A stretch of DNA of 64,000 nt, from NCBI RefSeq assembly GCF_005281615.1, contig NZ_SZZM01000002.1, positions 248,001 through 312,000 of the forward strand, in the 5' to 3' direction. Under the pieces are notes generated by a model. The model searched no databases and had not been told where the DNA came from. It saw only the letters and a list, made by a program, of their open reading frames with translations. Of this stretch, positions 1 through 8,683 are shown in pieces. The position numbers were made by a program, and so were the translations under genes. Source of the stretch: Rhodoligotrophos defluvii (GTDB lineage: Bacteria > Pseudomonadota > Alphaproteobacteria > Rhizobiales > Im1). How positions within the stretch are numbered: the first letter of the stretch is position 1; each line of letters begins with the position of its first letter.

Positions 1-48
1 GTCTCGCTCATCACCGGCGCGCGCCAGACCTGGATCGAGGCGGCCTGA
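1..48 (+). CDS. 3' end of an unidentified gene (partial)
   Basis: Reading frame 1 is open from the window edge and ends with TGA at 46-48, giving a C-terminal tail of 15 residues (VSLITGARQTWIEAA). It lies 33 bp upstream of the CoA-transferase A gene on the same strand, so it is probably the preceding gene of that operon. The tail is too short to assign to a family. Confidence 0.4.
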   Translation, partial: VSLITGARQTWIEAA

Positions 49-81
49 CGTCCCCTCGCCTTCGCAAGTCAAGGATCACCC

Positions 82-1014
82 ATGGCGGGTTCCCCTTCCA
101 AGATCACGCCGCTGGCAGAGGCCGCAAGCGCCGTGGCGAACGGCGCCTCACTGACAGCCGGCGGCTTCGCTCATTCCCACCAGCCGCTGGCGTTCACCCG
201 CGAGCTCATCCGCCAAGGCCGTTCGCGGCTCACCCTGATGAGCGTGGCCGAGTGCTGGGTGGCCGAATTCCTGGCCGCGGCGAGCATGCTTGAGAAAGCT
301 TACTTCTCCAACTTCATGTTCGAGGGCTACGGTCGCTGCCGGTGCTTTTCCAGGGCTGTCGAGGCCGGCACGATAGCGGTCGAGGACCATAGCCATTTCG
401 GCATGGTGTCCCGCTTCATGGCCGCGGGGCTCGGGCTGCCCTTCATGCCCATGCGGGCCATGGCGGGCACCGATATCCTCGCCGTCTCCGGATTCGAGCC
501 GGCGCACGAAAAGGCCCAGCAGCTGCACTCGCCCTTCGGCAACGGCGTGGTCACCGCCGTATCGCCGCTGAAGCCGGACGTCGCCGTCATCCATGCCGCG
601 CAGGCCGATCACCTCGGCAATATCAAGCTCTTCGGCACGACCTCCGTCATCGAGGAGCAGGCCCGCGCGGCGGACCTCGTGATCGTCACCGTCGAGGAGA
701 TCGTCGATACCGATGTCATCCGCCGCCAGCCGGAGATGACGCTTCTGCCCGCCCTCATGGTCGACATGGTCGTCCACCTCCCCTATGGCGCTCACCCCAC
801 CGGCGTCTACGGCTACTATGATCACGATGCGCCGCATCTTGCGGACTATTACGCGGCCTCCGCAACCGAGGCCGAGACGGCGGCCTGGCTCGACCGGTGG
901 GTCTATGGCCTGCCCGATCACTGGGCCTATCTCGACGCGCTGACGATGTCGCGGCTGTTGCGCCTGCGTGTCGATCCCGCTCTCGGCTATCTGCGCGAGG
1001 CATGCCATGGCTGA
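82..1014 (+). CDS. class I (glutaconate-type) CoA-transferase, subunit A, pair 1
   Basis: 310 aa. The protein resembles subunit A of glutaconate CoA-transferase and relatives. These bind CoA and, with a B subunit, move CoA between carboxylic acids in the cytoplasm. The N-terminal AGGFAHSHQPLAFTRELIRQG and the C-terminal LPYGAHPTGVYGYYDHD stretches are family signatures. The start has an AAGGA ribosome site six bases upstream (71-75). The B subunit gene overlaps the last 8 bp, so the two are translationally coupled. A histidine (H105) stands where the pair 2 A subunit has E107. The substrate cannot be read from the sequence; the neighbours suggest an acid derived from a sugar or polyol. Confidence 0.85.
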   Translation: MAGSPSKITPLAEAASAVANGASLTAGGFAHSHQPLAFTRELIRQGRSRLTLMSVAECWVAEFLAAASMLEKAYFSNFMFEGYGRCRCFSRAVEAGTIAVEDHSHFGMVSRFMAAGLGLPFMPMRAMAGTDILAVSGFEPAHEKAQQLHSPFGNGVVTAVSPLKPDVAVIHAAQADHLGNIKLFGTTSVIEEQARAADLVIVTVEEIVDTDVIRRQPEMTLLPALMVDMVVHLPYGAHPTGVYGYYDHDAPHLADYYAASATEAETAAWLDRWVYGLPDHWAYLDALTMSRLLRLRVDPALGYLREACHG

Positions 1015-1792
1015 TGTCAGCCACGACGAATATATGGCCATCGCCGCCGCACGCGAGATCAACGATGGCGACACCGCCTTCATCGGTACGGGTCTGCCCA
1101 TGGTGGCGGCCTATCTCGCCAAGGCGACCCATGCGCCGCGCGTGAACCTCGTCTTCGAATCCGGCATCATCGATCCGCAGCCGGTCGATCTTGCGACGGG
1201 TGTCGGCGACTATCGGCTCGCCCATGGTGCAACCAAGATAGCCGGCACGTTCTACGCCCTCAGCCTGTTGCAGCAGGGCGTCATCGACATCGGTTTCCTC
1301 GGCACGGCCGAGATCGACGCTTACGGCAACCTGAACTCGACCGTCATTGGCCCCTATTCCAGGCCCAAGGTTCGGCTGCCCGGCAGCGGCGGAGCGAACG
1401 ACATCGCCAGCATGGCGAAGCGCTTCGTCGTCATCGCCCGGCTGGACCGCAAGCGCTTCGTCGAAAAGCTGCAATACCTGACAACGCCCGGCTTTCTCAC
1501 CGGCCCAGGCGCCCGCGAGGCGGCAGGCCTGCCCGGTGCCGGCCCCGTCCGCGTCATCAGCGACCGCGCCGTGCTCGGCTTCGACCCGGTCTCGAAGCGG
1601 ATGCAGGTCGAACGTCTCTATCCCGGCGCCACGCTGGAGGAGGTTCAGGCGCATGTCGCCTTCCCGCTGCCGGCGGCGCCGAGCCTGGAGACAGAGCCGG
1701 TGCCGGACGCACGTCTTCTGCGCCTGCTGCGGGAGGTCATCGATCCCGATGGGGTTTACGTCACCCGGGCAAAGGTCGATCTCGGATCTTAG
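1007..1792 (+). CDS. class I CoA-transferase, subunit B, pair 1
   Basis: 261 aa from ATG 1007, which overlaps the subunit A stop. An upstream in-frame start at 968 would overlap 47 bp and is unlikely. Subunit B of this family carries the catalytic glutamate that forms the acyl-glutamyl and glutamyl-CoA intermediates; here it is E51 in the stretch NLVFESGIID, at the position expected from glutaconate CoA-transferase (Glu54). The glycine-rich FIGTGLP segment lies upstream of it. With the gene at 82-1014 this should form an active transferase, in contrast to the second pair further downstream, where this glutamate is missing. Confidence 0.85.
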   Translation: MADVSHDEYMAIAAAREINDGDTAFIGTGLPMVAAYLAKATHAPRVNLVFESGIIDPQPVDLATGVGDYRLAHGATKIAGTFYALSLLQQGVIDIGFLGTAEIDAYGNLNSTVIGPYSRPKVRLPGSGGANDIASMAKRFVVIARLDRKRFVEKLQYLTTPGFLTGPGAREAAGLPGAGPVRVISDRAVLGFDPVSKRMQVERLYPGATLEEVQAHVAFPLPAAPSLETEPVPDARLLRLLREVIDPDGVYVTRAKVDLGS

Positions 1793-1807
1793 GAGCTGAC
1801 CCCTGCC

Positions 1808-2560
1808 ATGGCCTCTCGACACAACAAACTCGCATCCCTCGCCGAGGCTGTCAGCCTCGTCAAGAACGGCCAACTCCTGGCGCTCGGCGGCGAGGCGGGT
1901 CGTCGGCCGCCCCTAGCACTCATCTGTGAACTTATCCGCCAGGGGCGCAAACATCTGCGCCTGGCGGGCTGGGAAGGCAGCATCGCCCGCGACCTGCTCG
2001 TTGCGGCCGGTTGCACCGAGAGCGTCGATGCCGGCGGATCGATCATGCGCAACCGTCTCCGCGCGGCCGCCCTCGGCTGGCCTTCCGCAACCGTGGCCGG
2101 CCTCGCCGAGGCCGTCCCGGCGCTCCACCCCGATATCGTCCTCCTGCACGCCCATTTCGCCGATGAACAGGGCAATGTCCGCTTTACCACGGACGAATGG
2201 CAGCCGGAATTTCCCGATCTGCTTCTCGCCCGCTCGGCAAGAACGGTCATCGTCTCGGTCGAGCAGGTCGTCAGCGCAGAGACCATCGCAAGCCGGCCAA
2301 CCGATCCCTTCCTCGCGGGATCGGCTGTCACATGCATCGTGGAGGCACCCTATGGCGCCTATCCCGCCGCCTGCGAAGCGCGCTATGCGGCCGATGCCGA
2401 GGCCCTGGCCCAAGTTGCCCAAGCAACGCGCTCGCCCGGGGCACTGCGGGCGTGGATGGATGAGTACGTTTTCGGCATTGCCGACCATTGGGCGGCACTC
2501 GACCGCATCGGCGCGCGCCGCCTCATGGCGGTCAGCACCAACCGCGCCCTGCGCAGCTGA
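1808..2560 (+). CDS. orphan, shortened class I CoA-transferase subunit A paralogue
   Basis: 250 aa. It is clearly related to the two longer A subunits in this window (LASLAEAVSLVKNGQLLALGGEAG at the start, VEAPYGAYPAACEARYAADAE and FGIADHWAALDRIGARRLM near the end). It lacks about 60 internal residues, roughly where residues 75-135 of the others lie. No B subunit follows: the next gene is convergent and abuts it at 2560/2561. It could replace the A subunit of pair 1, serve as a regulatory subunit, or be decaying. The reading frame is intact and a GGAG motif precedes it at 1793-1796, so I call it a gene rather than a pseudogene. Confidence 0.7.
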   Translation: MASRHNKLASLAEAVSLVKNGQLLALGGEAGRRPPLALICELIRQGRKHLRLAGWEGSIARDLLVAAGCTESVDAGGSIMRNRLRAAALGWPSATVAGLAEAVPALHPDIVLLHAHFADEQGNVRFTTDEWQPEFPDLLLARSARTVIVSVEQVVSAETIASRPTDPFLAGSAVTCIVEAPYGAYPAACEARYAADAEALAQVAQATRSPGALRAWMDEYVFGIADHWAALDRIGARRLMAVSTNRALRS

Positions 2561-3310
2561 TCAGTGGAAGAGCCGCTTCGCGCCGGTGATGAGCTGCACC
2601 ACCTCCTCCGGCGTCGTATCGGCGCGGTTAAGCACCCCCGCGGTCTCGCCCTGCCGTAGCACATGCATCCGGTCGGAAACGCGGAAAATCTGGTCGAGAT
2701 TGTGGCTGATCAGCACGACCGAATAGCCGTCCGCACGCAGCTGCTGAACCAGCTCGAGCACCTTCTCCTGCTCCGGCACACCGAGCGCCGCCGTCGGCTC
2801 GTCGAGGATCACGACCCGCTGCGAGAAAGCCACCGCCCGGCCGATCGCAACCGTCTGCCGCTGGCCGCCCGACAGATCCTTGACCAGCGCCTTGGTGGAG
2901 TTGATATGGATCTTCAGGCTCGCCAGGATGCGCGCGCTCTCGGCATGCATCTCGGCCTTGCGCAGGAACGGAAGGCCCAGCAAGCGCCGGACCGGCTCGC
3001 GCCCGGCGAAGAGGTTCTCGGCAATGTTCGAGTTGTCGAACAGCGCGAGATCCTGGTAGACGGTCTCGATCCCGAGGGCGCGGGCATCTTGCGGCGACCG
3101 AACGTGCACCTCGCGCCCGTCGAAGAACATCCGCCCGCCATCCGGCACGATCGCGCCGGAGATCACCTTGATCAGGGTCGACTTGCCGGCGCCATTGTCG
3201 CCGATCAGCGCCAGCACTTCGCCCGTATTGAGGGTGAGATCGATGCCCTTCAGCGCCCGGACGGCGCCGTAGCTCTTCGTCACACCCTGAAGTTCAAGAA
3301 GCTTGCTCAT
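2561..3310 (-). CDS. sugar ABC importer ATP-binding protein
   Basis: 249 aa from the ATG at 3310 (MSKLLELQGVTKSYG); the open frame extends further upstream but would run into the binding-protein gene. Walker A is GDNGAGKST, the signature is LSGGQRQ and Walker B is VVILDEPTAAL. It is a single-domain ATPase of the FrcA type, not the double-domain RbsA type. It ends a minus-strand operon of thiamine-diphosphate enzyme, permease, binding protein and ATPase. It is the only ATPase gene for the two binding protein/permease sets in this island and so may energise both. Confidence 0.92.
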   Translation of the reverse strand: MSKLLELQGVTKSYGAVRALKGIDLTLNTGEVLALIGDNGAGKSTLIKVISGAIVPDGGRMFFDGREVHVRSPQDARALGIETVYQDLALFDNSNIAENLFAGREPVRRLLGLPFLRKAEMHAESARILASLKIHINSTKALVKDLSGGQRQTVAIGRAVAFSQRVVILDEPTAALGVPEQEKVLELVQQLRADGYSVVLISHNLDQIFRVSDRMHVLRQGETAGVLNRADTTPEEVVQLITGAKRLFH

Positions 3311-3336
3311 CGGCGGCGCACGCTGCTCCCAACGGC

Positions 3337-4257
3337 TTACTTGCAATAGTCAGCCAGGTTCTCGGCCGTCACCATGGGCGTCTCGACGAGGTTGACCTTC
3401 TGCACCGGCTTGTCCGTGAGAACATTCATCGCAAGCTCGAGAGCCTCGGGGAACATGGTCGGATAGTGCACTGATCCCGTCATCTTGCCCTCCTTCAGCC
3501 CCTGGCAGGCCTCGAGTCCCCCATCCATGCCCACGATGACCAGGTCGGTCTTGCCGCTCTCGGCCAGCACCTTGCCCGCGCCGAGCGCCATGGAGTCGTT
3601 ATGGGCGAACACCGCCGCGACATCCGGATGGGCCACGGCCGCGTCTTCCATGGCGGCGGCAGCCTCGTGCATCCGGTAGTGGCCGACATAGCTGTAGACC
3701 TTGATGTCCGGATGCTGCTTCATCACCTCTTCGAAACCGGTTTTCCGGTCCGTGGTGGCGGAAGCGCCGGGTGTGCCCTCCATTTGGATGACCACGCCCT
3801 TCCCGCCAATCTTGTCGACGATGTAGCGCGCCGCGATCCGGCCCATCTCCACATTGTCGCCGCCGATGAAGGCCGCATACTCCGTGTCCGGCACGTTCAG
3901 CTTGCGGTCGAACACCACCAGAGGAACGTTGGCGCGTTTCGCCGTCGCCGCGATGGGCGCGAGCGCATCGGAGTCGTTGGGCGACATCACCACGATATCG
4001 GCACCGCGCACCAGCGCGTCTTCGAGCCCGGCGAGCTGGACCGCACTGTCGCGGCGCCCGTCGATGATCGTGAGATTGACGTCTTTGCGCCCGGCGGCCC
4101 AAGCCTTGGCGCGCTCGACCCCGCCGACGCGATAGGGGTGCTCGACATTGGGCTGGGCGACCACGATGTTCCAGACCTTGTCCTGAGCCTGGGCGGCATA
4201 GGTGCCCATCAGGATGAGGCCAGCCGCCAGGCCGGCAATGATTTTCCTTCGTGCCAT
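3337..4257 (-). CDS. periplasmic sugar-binding protein (RbsB-like), set 1
   Basis: 306 aa. A signal peptide ends about residue 24 (TYAAQAQ followed by DKVW). The mature part follows the periplasmic binding protein type 1 fold of ribose- and inositol-binding proteins: NIVVAQPNVEHPYRVGG, DIVVMSPNDSDAL, PLVVFDRKLN, and AVFAHNDSMALGAGK. The ATG at 4257 is preceded by GGAGGG. The gene sits between its permease and the ATPase, 26 bp from the latter. The ligand is unknown; the FGGY kinase nearby points to a sugar or polyol. Confidence 0.9.
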   Translation of the reverse strand: MARRKIIAGLAAGLILMGTYAAQAQDKVWNIVVAQPNVEHPYRVGGVERAKAWAAGRKDVNLTIIDGRRDSAVQLAGLEDALVRGADIVVMSPNDSDALAPIAATAKRANVPLVVFDRKLNVPDTEYAAFIGGDNVEMGRIAARYIVDKIGGKGVVIQMEGTPGASATTDRKTGFEEVMKQHPDIKVYSYVGHYRMHEAAAAMEDAAVAHPDVAAVFAHNDSMALGAGKVLAESGKTDLVIVGMDGGLEACQGLKEGKMTGSVHYPTMFPEALELAMNVLTDKPVQKVNLVETPMVTAENLADYCK

Positions 4258-4305
4258 CGTTCCCTCCACTGCAGGTTTGTTATTGGTGATGAGGGCATGC
4301 CAGCC

Positions 4306-5331
4306 CTATCGCTTCGCTCGAATACTCCTCACACTGAACATGACTGCGACCACGATGATCACGCCCCGCGCGATATCCTGCGCGTAGGGTGAGACCGAGA
4401 GCAGGTTGAGAATGTTGTAGGTGAGCCCGATCACCATGAGGCCGATGAAGGTAAGGCCAACCCCGCCCGCGCCGCCGGTGAAGGGCGTGCCGCCGATCAC
4501 GACCGCCGCGATGCCGTTGAGCTCGAACAGCGCGCCCGACGCCGGCTCGCCGACGCCGAGCCGCCCCAGGAACAACAGGCCGGCCAACGCGGCGCCCACG
4601 CCGTGGATGACGTAGACACTGCGCTTCACCCGCGGCACGTTCACGCCGCAGCGATGGGCCGCGACCTCGTTATCGCCCACCATGGCGACGAGCCGCCCGT
4701 AGCGCGTCATGCGCAGCGCCACGCCGGCTGCGATGAAGAAGGCGGCCGCGATGATCACCGGCGCCGGCACCGGGCCGATGAAGCCCCGGCCGAACCAGAA
4801 CTGGAACCACTCCGGTGTTTCCGTGATGATGGTTCGCCCGTCGCTCAGCATCAGGGCGACGCCGCGGGCTATGGTCATGGTGCCGAGCGTCGCCACGAAG
4901 GGCGTGACGCGCCCCCAGGTGATCACAGCGCCATTGAGATAGCCGAAGGCCACGCCAAGGAGAAGCACGGCCACGATGGCGCCGACCGGCCCGAAGATGG
5001 GCATCGCGAGAGCGCCGACCACCGTCGCGCAGGCGAGGATCGCGCCGCCCGAGAGATCGATCCCGCCGGACATGATCACGAAGGTGAGGCCCATTGCGAT
5101 CAGCCCCACCATGGTCCATTGCCGCAGGACGTTGAACAGGTTCTGCTCGGTGAGGAAGTGGGGCGACAGCAAGGCAGAGACGATGATCAGCAGGACGAGT
5201 CCCACCAAGGCCGCATTGTTCATCAGCCAGCGCAGCACCAGATCTCGGCCGCGCTCATCCCCCTGTGCGCCCAAGAGGCGCTGGACGAGTGAAGGCTGCG
5301 TGGCGCTCGAGCCCACCTCCGAACTCATCAT
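4306..5331 (-). CDS. sugar ABC transporter permease (RbsC/AraH family), set 1
   Basis: 341 aa, multi-spanning. It shows the family hallmarks GLTFVIMSGGIDLSGGAILA and VVIGGTPFTGGAGG. The open frame extends to 5469, but that part overlaps the upstream enzyme; the ATG at 5331 (or the next codon, 5328) overlaps that enzyme's stop as ATGA. It should form the membrane channel with the ATPase at 2561-3310. The sequence differs clearly from the second permease at 11091-12104, so the two are not a recent duplication. Confidence 0.9.
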   Translation of the reverse strand: MMSSEVGSSATQPSLVQRLLGAQGDERGRDLVLRWLMNNAALVGLVLLIIVSALLSPHFLTEQNLFNVLRQWTMVGLIAMGLTFVIMSGGIDLSGGAILACATVVGALAMPIFGPVGAIVAVLLLGVAFGYLNGAVITWGRVTPFVATLGTMTIARGVALMLSDGRTIITETPEWFQFWFGRGFIGPVPAPVIIAAAFFIAAGVALRMTRYGRLVAMVGDNEVAAHRCGVNVPRVKRSVYVIHGVGAALAGLLFLGRLGVGEPASGALFELNGIAAVVIGGTPFTGGAGGVGLTFIGLMVIGLTYNILNLLSVSPYAQDIARGVIIVVAVMFSVRSIRAKR

Positions 5332-7010
5332 ATCGGATCCTTCCACACGTTCTCGGATCCATCGATGCGGATATCGATGAGATAGAGACGGTCGGAGGCC
5401 TTGCCCCGGGCGATCGCCGCGGCCAGCTCGCCGGGTTTTGTGACTTTCTCGCCGTCGCCACCCATGCATTTCGCGATGCCTGAATAGTCCACATCGCCGA
5501 AATCGACCCCGATATAGCGCTGGCCGTGGAAGTGCAGCTCCTCCTGCTTGATGTTGCCATAGGCCATGTCGTTCATCACGAGGAGCGTCAGCGGCGCCTT
5601 TTCGCGAACAGCCGTCTCCAGATCACCCATGCTCATGCCGAGGGAGCCGTCGCCTACCACGGCAATCACGTCCTTCTGGGGTTGGGCGAGCTTGGCGGCA
5701 ATGGCGGCCGGTAGGCCGAAGGCCATGTTGCCGAAGCCGACCGGCTTCATGTAGGCGCCCGGCGTCCTGATCGGCAGCATATGGGTCCAGACACCGGGAT
5801 TGCCGGCGTCCGCCACCACCACCGTATTGGCGTCGACGGCATCGCCGAGCGCCTTCATCACCCATTGTGGCTTAATGGGTATCGCCGTGGCATAGGCATC
5901 GGCGAACACATGCGCGCGCCAGTCCTCGCGCAGGCGCCGCGCGGTAGCCAGCCAGTCCGCACGAGCGCCGGCGGTCGCCGAACCCTTGTCGCGAAGCGTG
6001 GCGGCGAGGCGCTCAAGAGCATCCGTCGCATCGCCGACCAGGCCAACCGCCACCGGATAATTGCGGCCGATCATAGCCGGATCGAGGTCGACCTGCACGA
6101 TGTTGCGGGTGAGCGGCAAGGTCCAGCGCGAGGTCGAGGCAGCATTCAAGCTGTTACCGACCGCGACGATACAGTCGGCCTCCTCCAGCAGGTGCTTGGA
6201 AACCTTGGTGCCGAACCGGCTGCGTGGCCCGAAGCACAGATCGTGATCCCCGGGTACCGCGGAAATGCCGTTGAATGTCGTGACGATGGGAGCGCCAAGC
6301 GACGTGGCGAGCGCCAGCGCAGGGTCGCCCGCTTTGGCAATGATCGCCCCGCGGCCCAGCCACAGCAACGGCTTCCTTGCGGCGGCGAGCACCTCGGCGG
6401 CCGCGGTGATCGAGGCTTGCGGCACAACCGGCCGCACGTTGAAACGGTAATACTCCGGCTTGATCGGCTCGAACGCGATCTCGCCGCCCTCCACCGCATC
6501 CCGGGCGAAATCGAGCAGGACCGGCCCGGGATTGCCCGTCGTCGACACCCGGAAAGCCTCGCGCACCGCCTGCGGGATACCCTCGCTGTCGGGCACGAAC
6601 CGGCTGAGCTTGGTGAACTGGCGGAACAGCGTGACGTGATCGGCGTCCTGATTGTCGTCCTGGCCGATGTGACGGCGGCGATTGTTGCAGGTGATCACCA
6701 CGACAGGGCTCGAGTCCCGGTGCGCGCCGCCGACCGCGGTGACCAGGTTGGTTGCGCCCGGACCCGTGGTCGCAAGGCAGACGCCTGGCTTGCCGGTGAG
6801 CCGACCATAGCCGTCGGCCATATGGGCTGCCGCCCGTTCATCGCGGGTGGTGATGAAGCGGATGCTCGGCTCATCATACAGCGCATCCATGATGGACAGC
6901 GTCTGTCCCCCCGGCACGCCGAAGATGAACTCGACCCCCTCGAGCTTCAGGCATTCGACAACTGCGCGTGCGGCGCTGATTTTGCTTGGCGCGGCGTGCG
7001 AAGTCGTCAT
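5328..7010 (-). CDS. thiamine-diphosphate-dependent enzyme, acetolactate-synthase-like
   Basis: 560 aa with the three-domain layout of the acetolactate synthase/benzoylformate decarboxylase/oxalyl-CoA decarboxylase superfamily. The catalytic glutamate that activates thiamine diphosphate is E58 (TRDERAAAHMADGYG). The cofactor-binding motif starts GDGS at 453 and ends at N480. GATNLVTAVGGAHRDSSPVVVITC is the typical N-domain stretch. It heads the minus-strand transport operon, so it is expressed with sugar uptake and lies beside CoA-transferases. This suggests cleavage of a 2-oxo acid or acyloin bond in a catabolic route rather than branched-chain amino acid synthesis; no regulatory ilvN-like gene is present. 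Oxalyl-CoA decarboxylase or a cyclohexanedione hydrolase-like role cannot be excluded. Confidence 0.82.
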   Translation of the reverse strand: MTTSHAAPSKISAARAVVECLKLEGVEFIFGVPGGQTLSIMDALYDEPSIRFITTRDERAAAHMADGYGRLTGKPGVCLATTGPGATNLVTAVGGAHRDSSPVVVITCNNRRRHIGQDDNQDADHVTLFRQFTKLSRFVPDSEGIPQAVREAFRVSTTGNPGPVLLDFARDAVEGGEIAFEPIKPEYYRFNVRPVVPQASITAAAEVLAAARKPLLWLGRGAIIAKAGDPALALATSLGAPIVTTFNGISAVPGDHDLCFGPRSRFGTKVSKHLLEEADCIVAVGNSLNAASTSRWTLPLTRNIVQVDLDPAMIGRNYPVAVGLVGDATDALERLAATLRDKGSATAGARADWLATARRLREDWRAHVFADAYATAIPIKPQWVMKALGDAVDANTVVVADAGNPGVWTHMLPIRTPGAYMKPVGFGNMAFGLPAAIAAKLAQPQKDVIAVVGDGSLGMSMGDLETAVREKAPLTLLVMNDMAYGNIKQEELHFHGQRYIGVDFGDVDYSGIAKCMGGDGEKVTKPGELAAAIARGKASDRLYLIDIRIDGSENVWKDPI

Positions 7011-7078
7011 CTGCGGCTCTCCCTGCGTCGTTGGATGATCGGCGGCTTTCGCGCCTTCTCCGCAGAGCTAACAGAAAA

Positions 7079-7099
7079 AAACGTTTTCGGAAATCGTTT
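7079..7099. promoter_or_regulatory. LacI-type operator, copy 1
   Basis: A 21-bp near-perfect palindrome with arms AAACGNTTTC and GAAANCGTTT about one central base lies in the 194-bp gap between the divergent thiamine-diphosphate enzyme and kinase genes. The identical 21 bp recur at 9971-9991. The length and form fit operators of LacI/GalR-family repressors. No LacI gene is in the window, so the regulator would be encoded elsewhere. Confidence 0.7.
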
Positions 7100-7204
7100 T
7101 CTGTGTATTTATGACCGGGTCATCACCACGCACGGATTCCATGACCCTCGCCAGCCGTCGTCCCAGTCTCTCTGCCCCCGCTGTTCACGCCCGCAGGGTG
7201 CACC

Positions 7205-8683
7205 GTGGGACGTGAGCTGATACTGGCCATCGATGCGGGGACGAGCCGCATCAGGGCAGCGCTTTTCAACGCGAAGGGCCAGTGCCTTGCCCAGGCCAGC
7301 CGCCCTTTTGCCGTCACCTATCAGCCCCCGCTTGCGGAAGCCGACCCGGCCTCCCTCTGGACCGCGGCCATCGAAGCCACCAGGGCGCTCGAGGCCAATC
7401 CGGAGCGTATTGCCGCGGTCGCCGTGACCGCCGCGCTCGGCATGATGCTGGTGGATGTCGAAGGAGCGCCGCTGGCACCAATCTCAACCTGGCAGGACCA
7501 GCGGGCCGCGCGAGAAGCGGCCTTCATCGAAAGCCGGTTCGGCGGAGACGCAATCTACGAGGTCACCGGTCGCCGCATCGATCCCGAGCTGACCGCGCCG
7601 CGCCTCATGTGGTTCCGCGAGCACCGCCCTGAGGTTTTCGCGCGGGCCCATAAGGTTCTCTCCGTGAAGGATTGGCTGGTCATGCGCCTCTGCGGGAAAG
7701 CTGTATGCGATCCGGGCGGCGCATCCTACACTTTGCTGTTCGACGTAAGCCGCGGGCGCTGGAATGAGGAGCTCATCGCCGCGCTCGACCTTTCCAGCAC
7801 GCTCTTGCCCGAGGTGCATGACGCAACCGAAATCGCCGGATCGTTGACCCGTAAGAGCGCCTCAATTTTGAGGCTGGTCGAGGGAATCCCGGTTGTTGTC
7901 GGCGGGCCCGATGGGACGGTGGGCGGAATCGGTGGCGGCATGGTCGAGCCGGGAATCGCCGTAAACGTTATGGGAACGACGGATGTCGTCCTCGCCTGCA
8001 TCGACCAGCCATGCTTCGACGCTGCCCGGCGATTGGTGCTGAACCGTTTCCCCTCCGGCCAGGCCTGGAGCATCGGTGGTCCGATGGCGGCGACCGGAGG
8101 CGCCATAGCCTGGCTCGCCGCCGTGTTGAACGCCGACCTCGACACACTGACGGCAGAGGCCTCCACCGTTCCGGCCGGCAGCGAAGGGCTGATCTTCTCA
8201 CCCATTCTCGGCGGCTCGCGCACGCCGCGCTGGAAGATGGAGGAGCGGGGCGGCATGACCCAGCTGAGCTTCGAGCACGGGCGCGGGCATGTCTTCCGCG
8301 CAGCACTCGAGGGTGTGGCCGTGGAGGTCGCCGAGGTCTTCGATGCGCTCGAAGCGGCCGGCACGCCGGTGCGCGACATCCGCGCGGTCGGCGGCGGTGC
8401 CGAGTCACGTCTCTGGCTGGAAATCCGCGCGGCATTGCTAGGCAAGCCCCTGATCGTGCCCGAGGTGGTCGAGGCATCGGCGCTCGGGGCCGCGATGCTG
8501 GCCGCCGTCGGCATCGGCCTTCATACCGACCTGAGGGCGGCGAGCGGCGCTATGGTCCACATCCGCGACCGGATCGAGCCCAGCCCCGAAAGCGCCGCCC
8601 TTTACGCCCGTGTTAAGCGACGCCACGGCGCATTCCGAGACCAGCTCAATCGACGTCCTGAACCGGAGCCAGGAGAATTGTGA
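7205..8683 (+). CDS. FGGY-family carbohydrate kinase
   Basis: 492 aa, the usual length for xylulose/glycerol/gluconate-type kinases. The N-terminal phosphate-binding strand LILAIDAGTSRIRAALFN and the C-terminal AVGGGAESRLWLEIRA followed by ASALGAAMLA are diagnostic. It would phosphorylate the imported sugar or polyol in the cytoplasm with ATP. The start is GTG at 7205. It is the first gene of the plus-strand operon and its last 4 bases overlap the next gene (GTGA). Operator copy 1 lies about 105 bp upstream. Substrate specificity within FGGY kinases cannot be told by eye. Confidence 0.9.
   Translation: MGRELILAIDAGTSRIRAALFNAKGQCLAQASRPFAVTYQPPLAEADPASLWTAAIEATRALEANPERIAAVAVTAALGMMLVDVEGAPLAPISTWQDQRAAREAAFIESRFGGDAIYEVTGRRIDPELTAPRLMWFREHRPEVFARAHKVLSVKDWLVMRLCGKAVCDPGGASYTLLFDVSRGRWNEELIAALDLSSTLLPEVHDATEIAGSLTRKSASILRLVEGIPVVVGGPDGTVGGIGGGMVEPGIAVNVMGTTDVVLACIDQPCFDAARRLVLNRFPSGQAWSIGGPMAATGGAIAWLAAVLNADLDTLTAEASTVPAGSEGLIFSPILGGSRTPRWKMEERGGMTQLSFEHGRGHVFRAALEGVAVEVAEVFDALEAAGTPVRDIRAVGGGAESRLWLEIRAALLGKPLIVPEVVEASALGAAMLAAVGIGLHTDLRAASGAMVHIRDRIEPSPESAALYARVKRRHGAFRDQLNRRPEPEPGEL

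Noticed and set aside
5781-7220. 479-codon plus-strand open frame
   Set aside because: It is antisense to the ThDP enzyme, whose motifs (E58, GDGS, N480) are clear, and it would run over the divergent promoter and operator.
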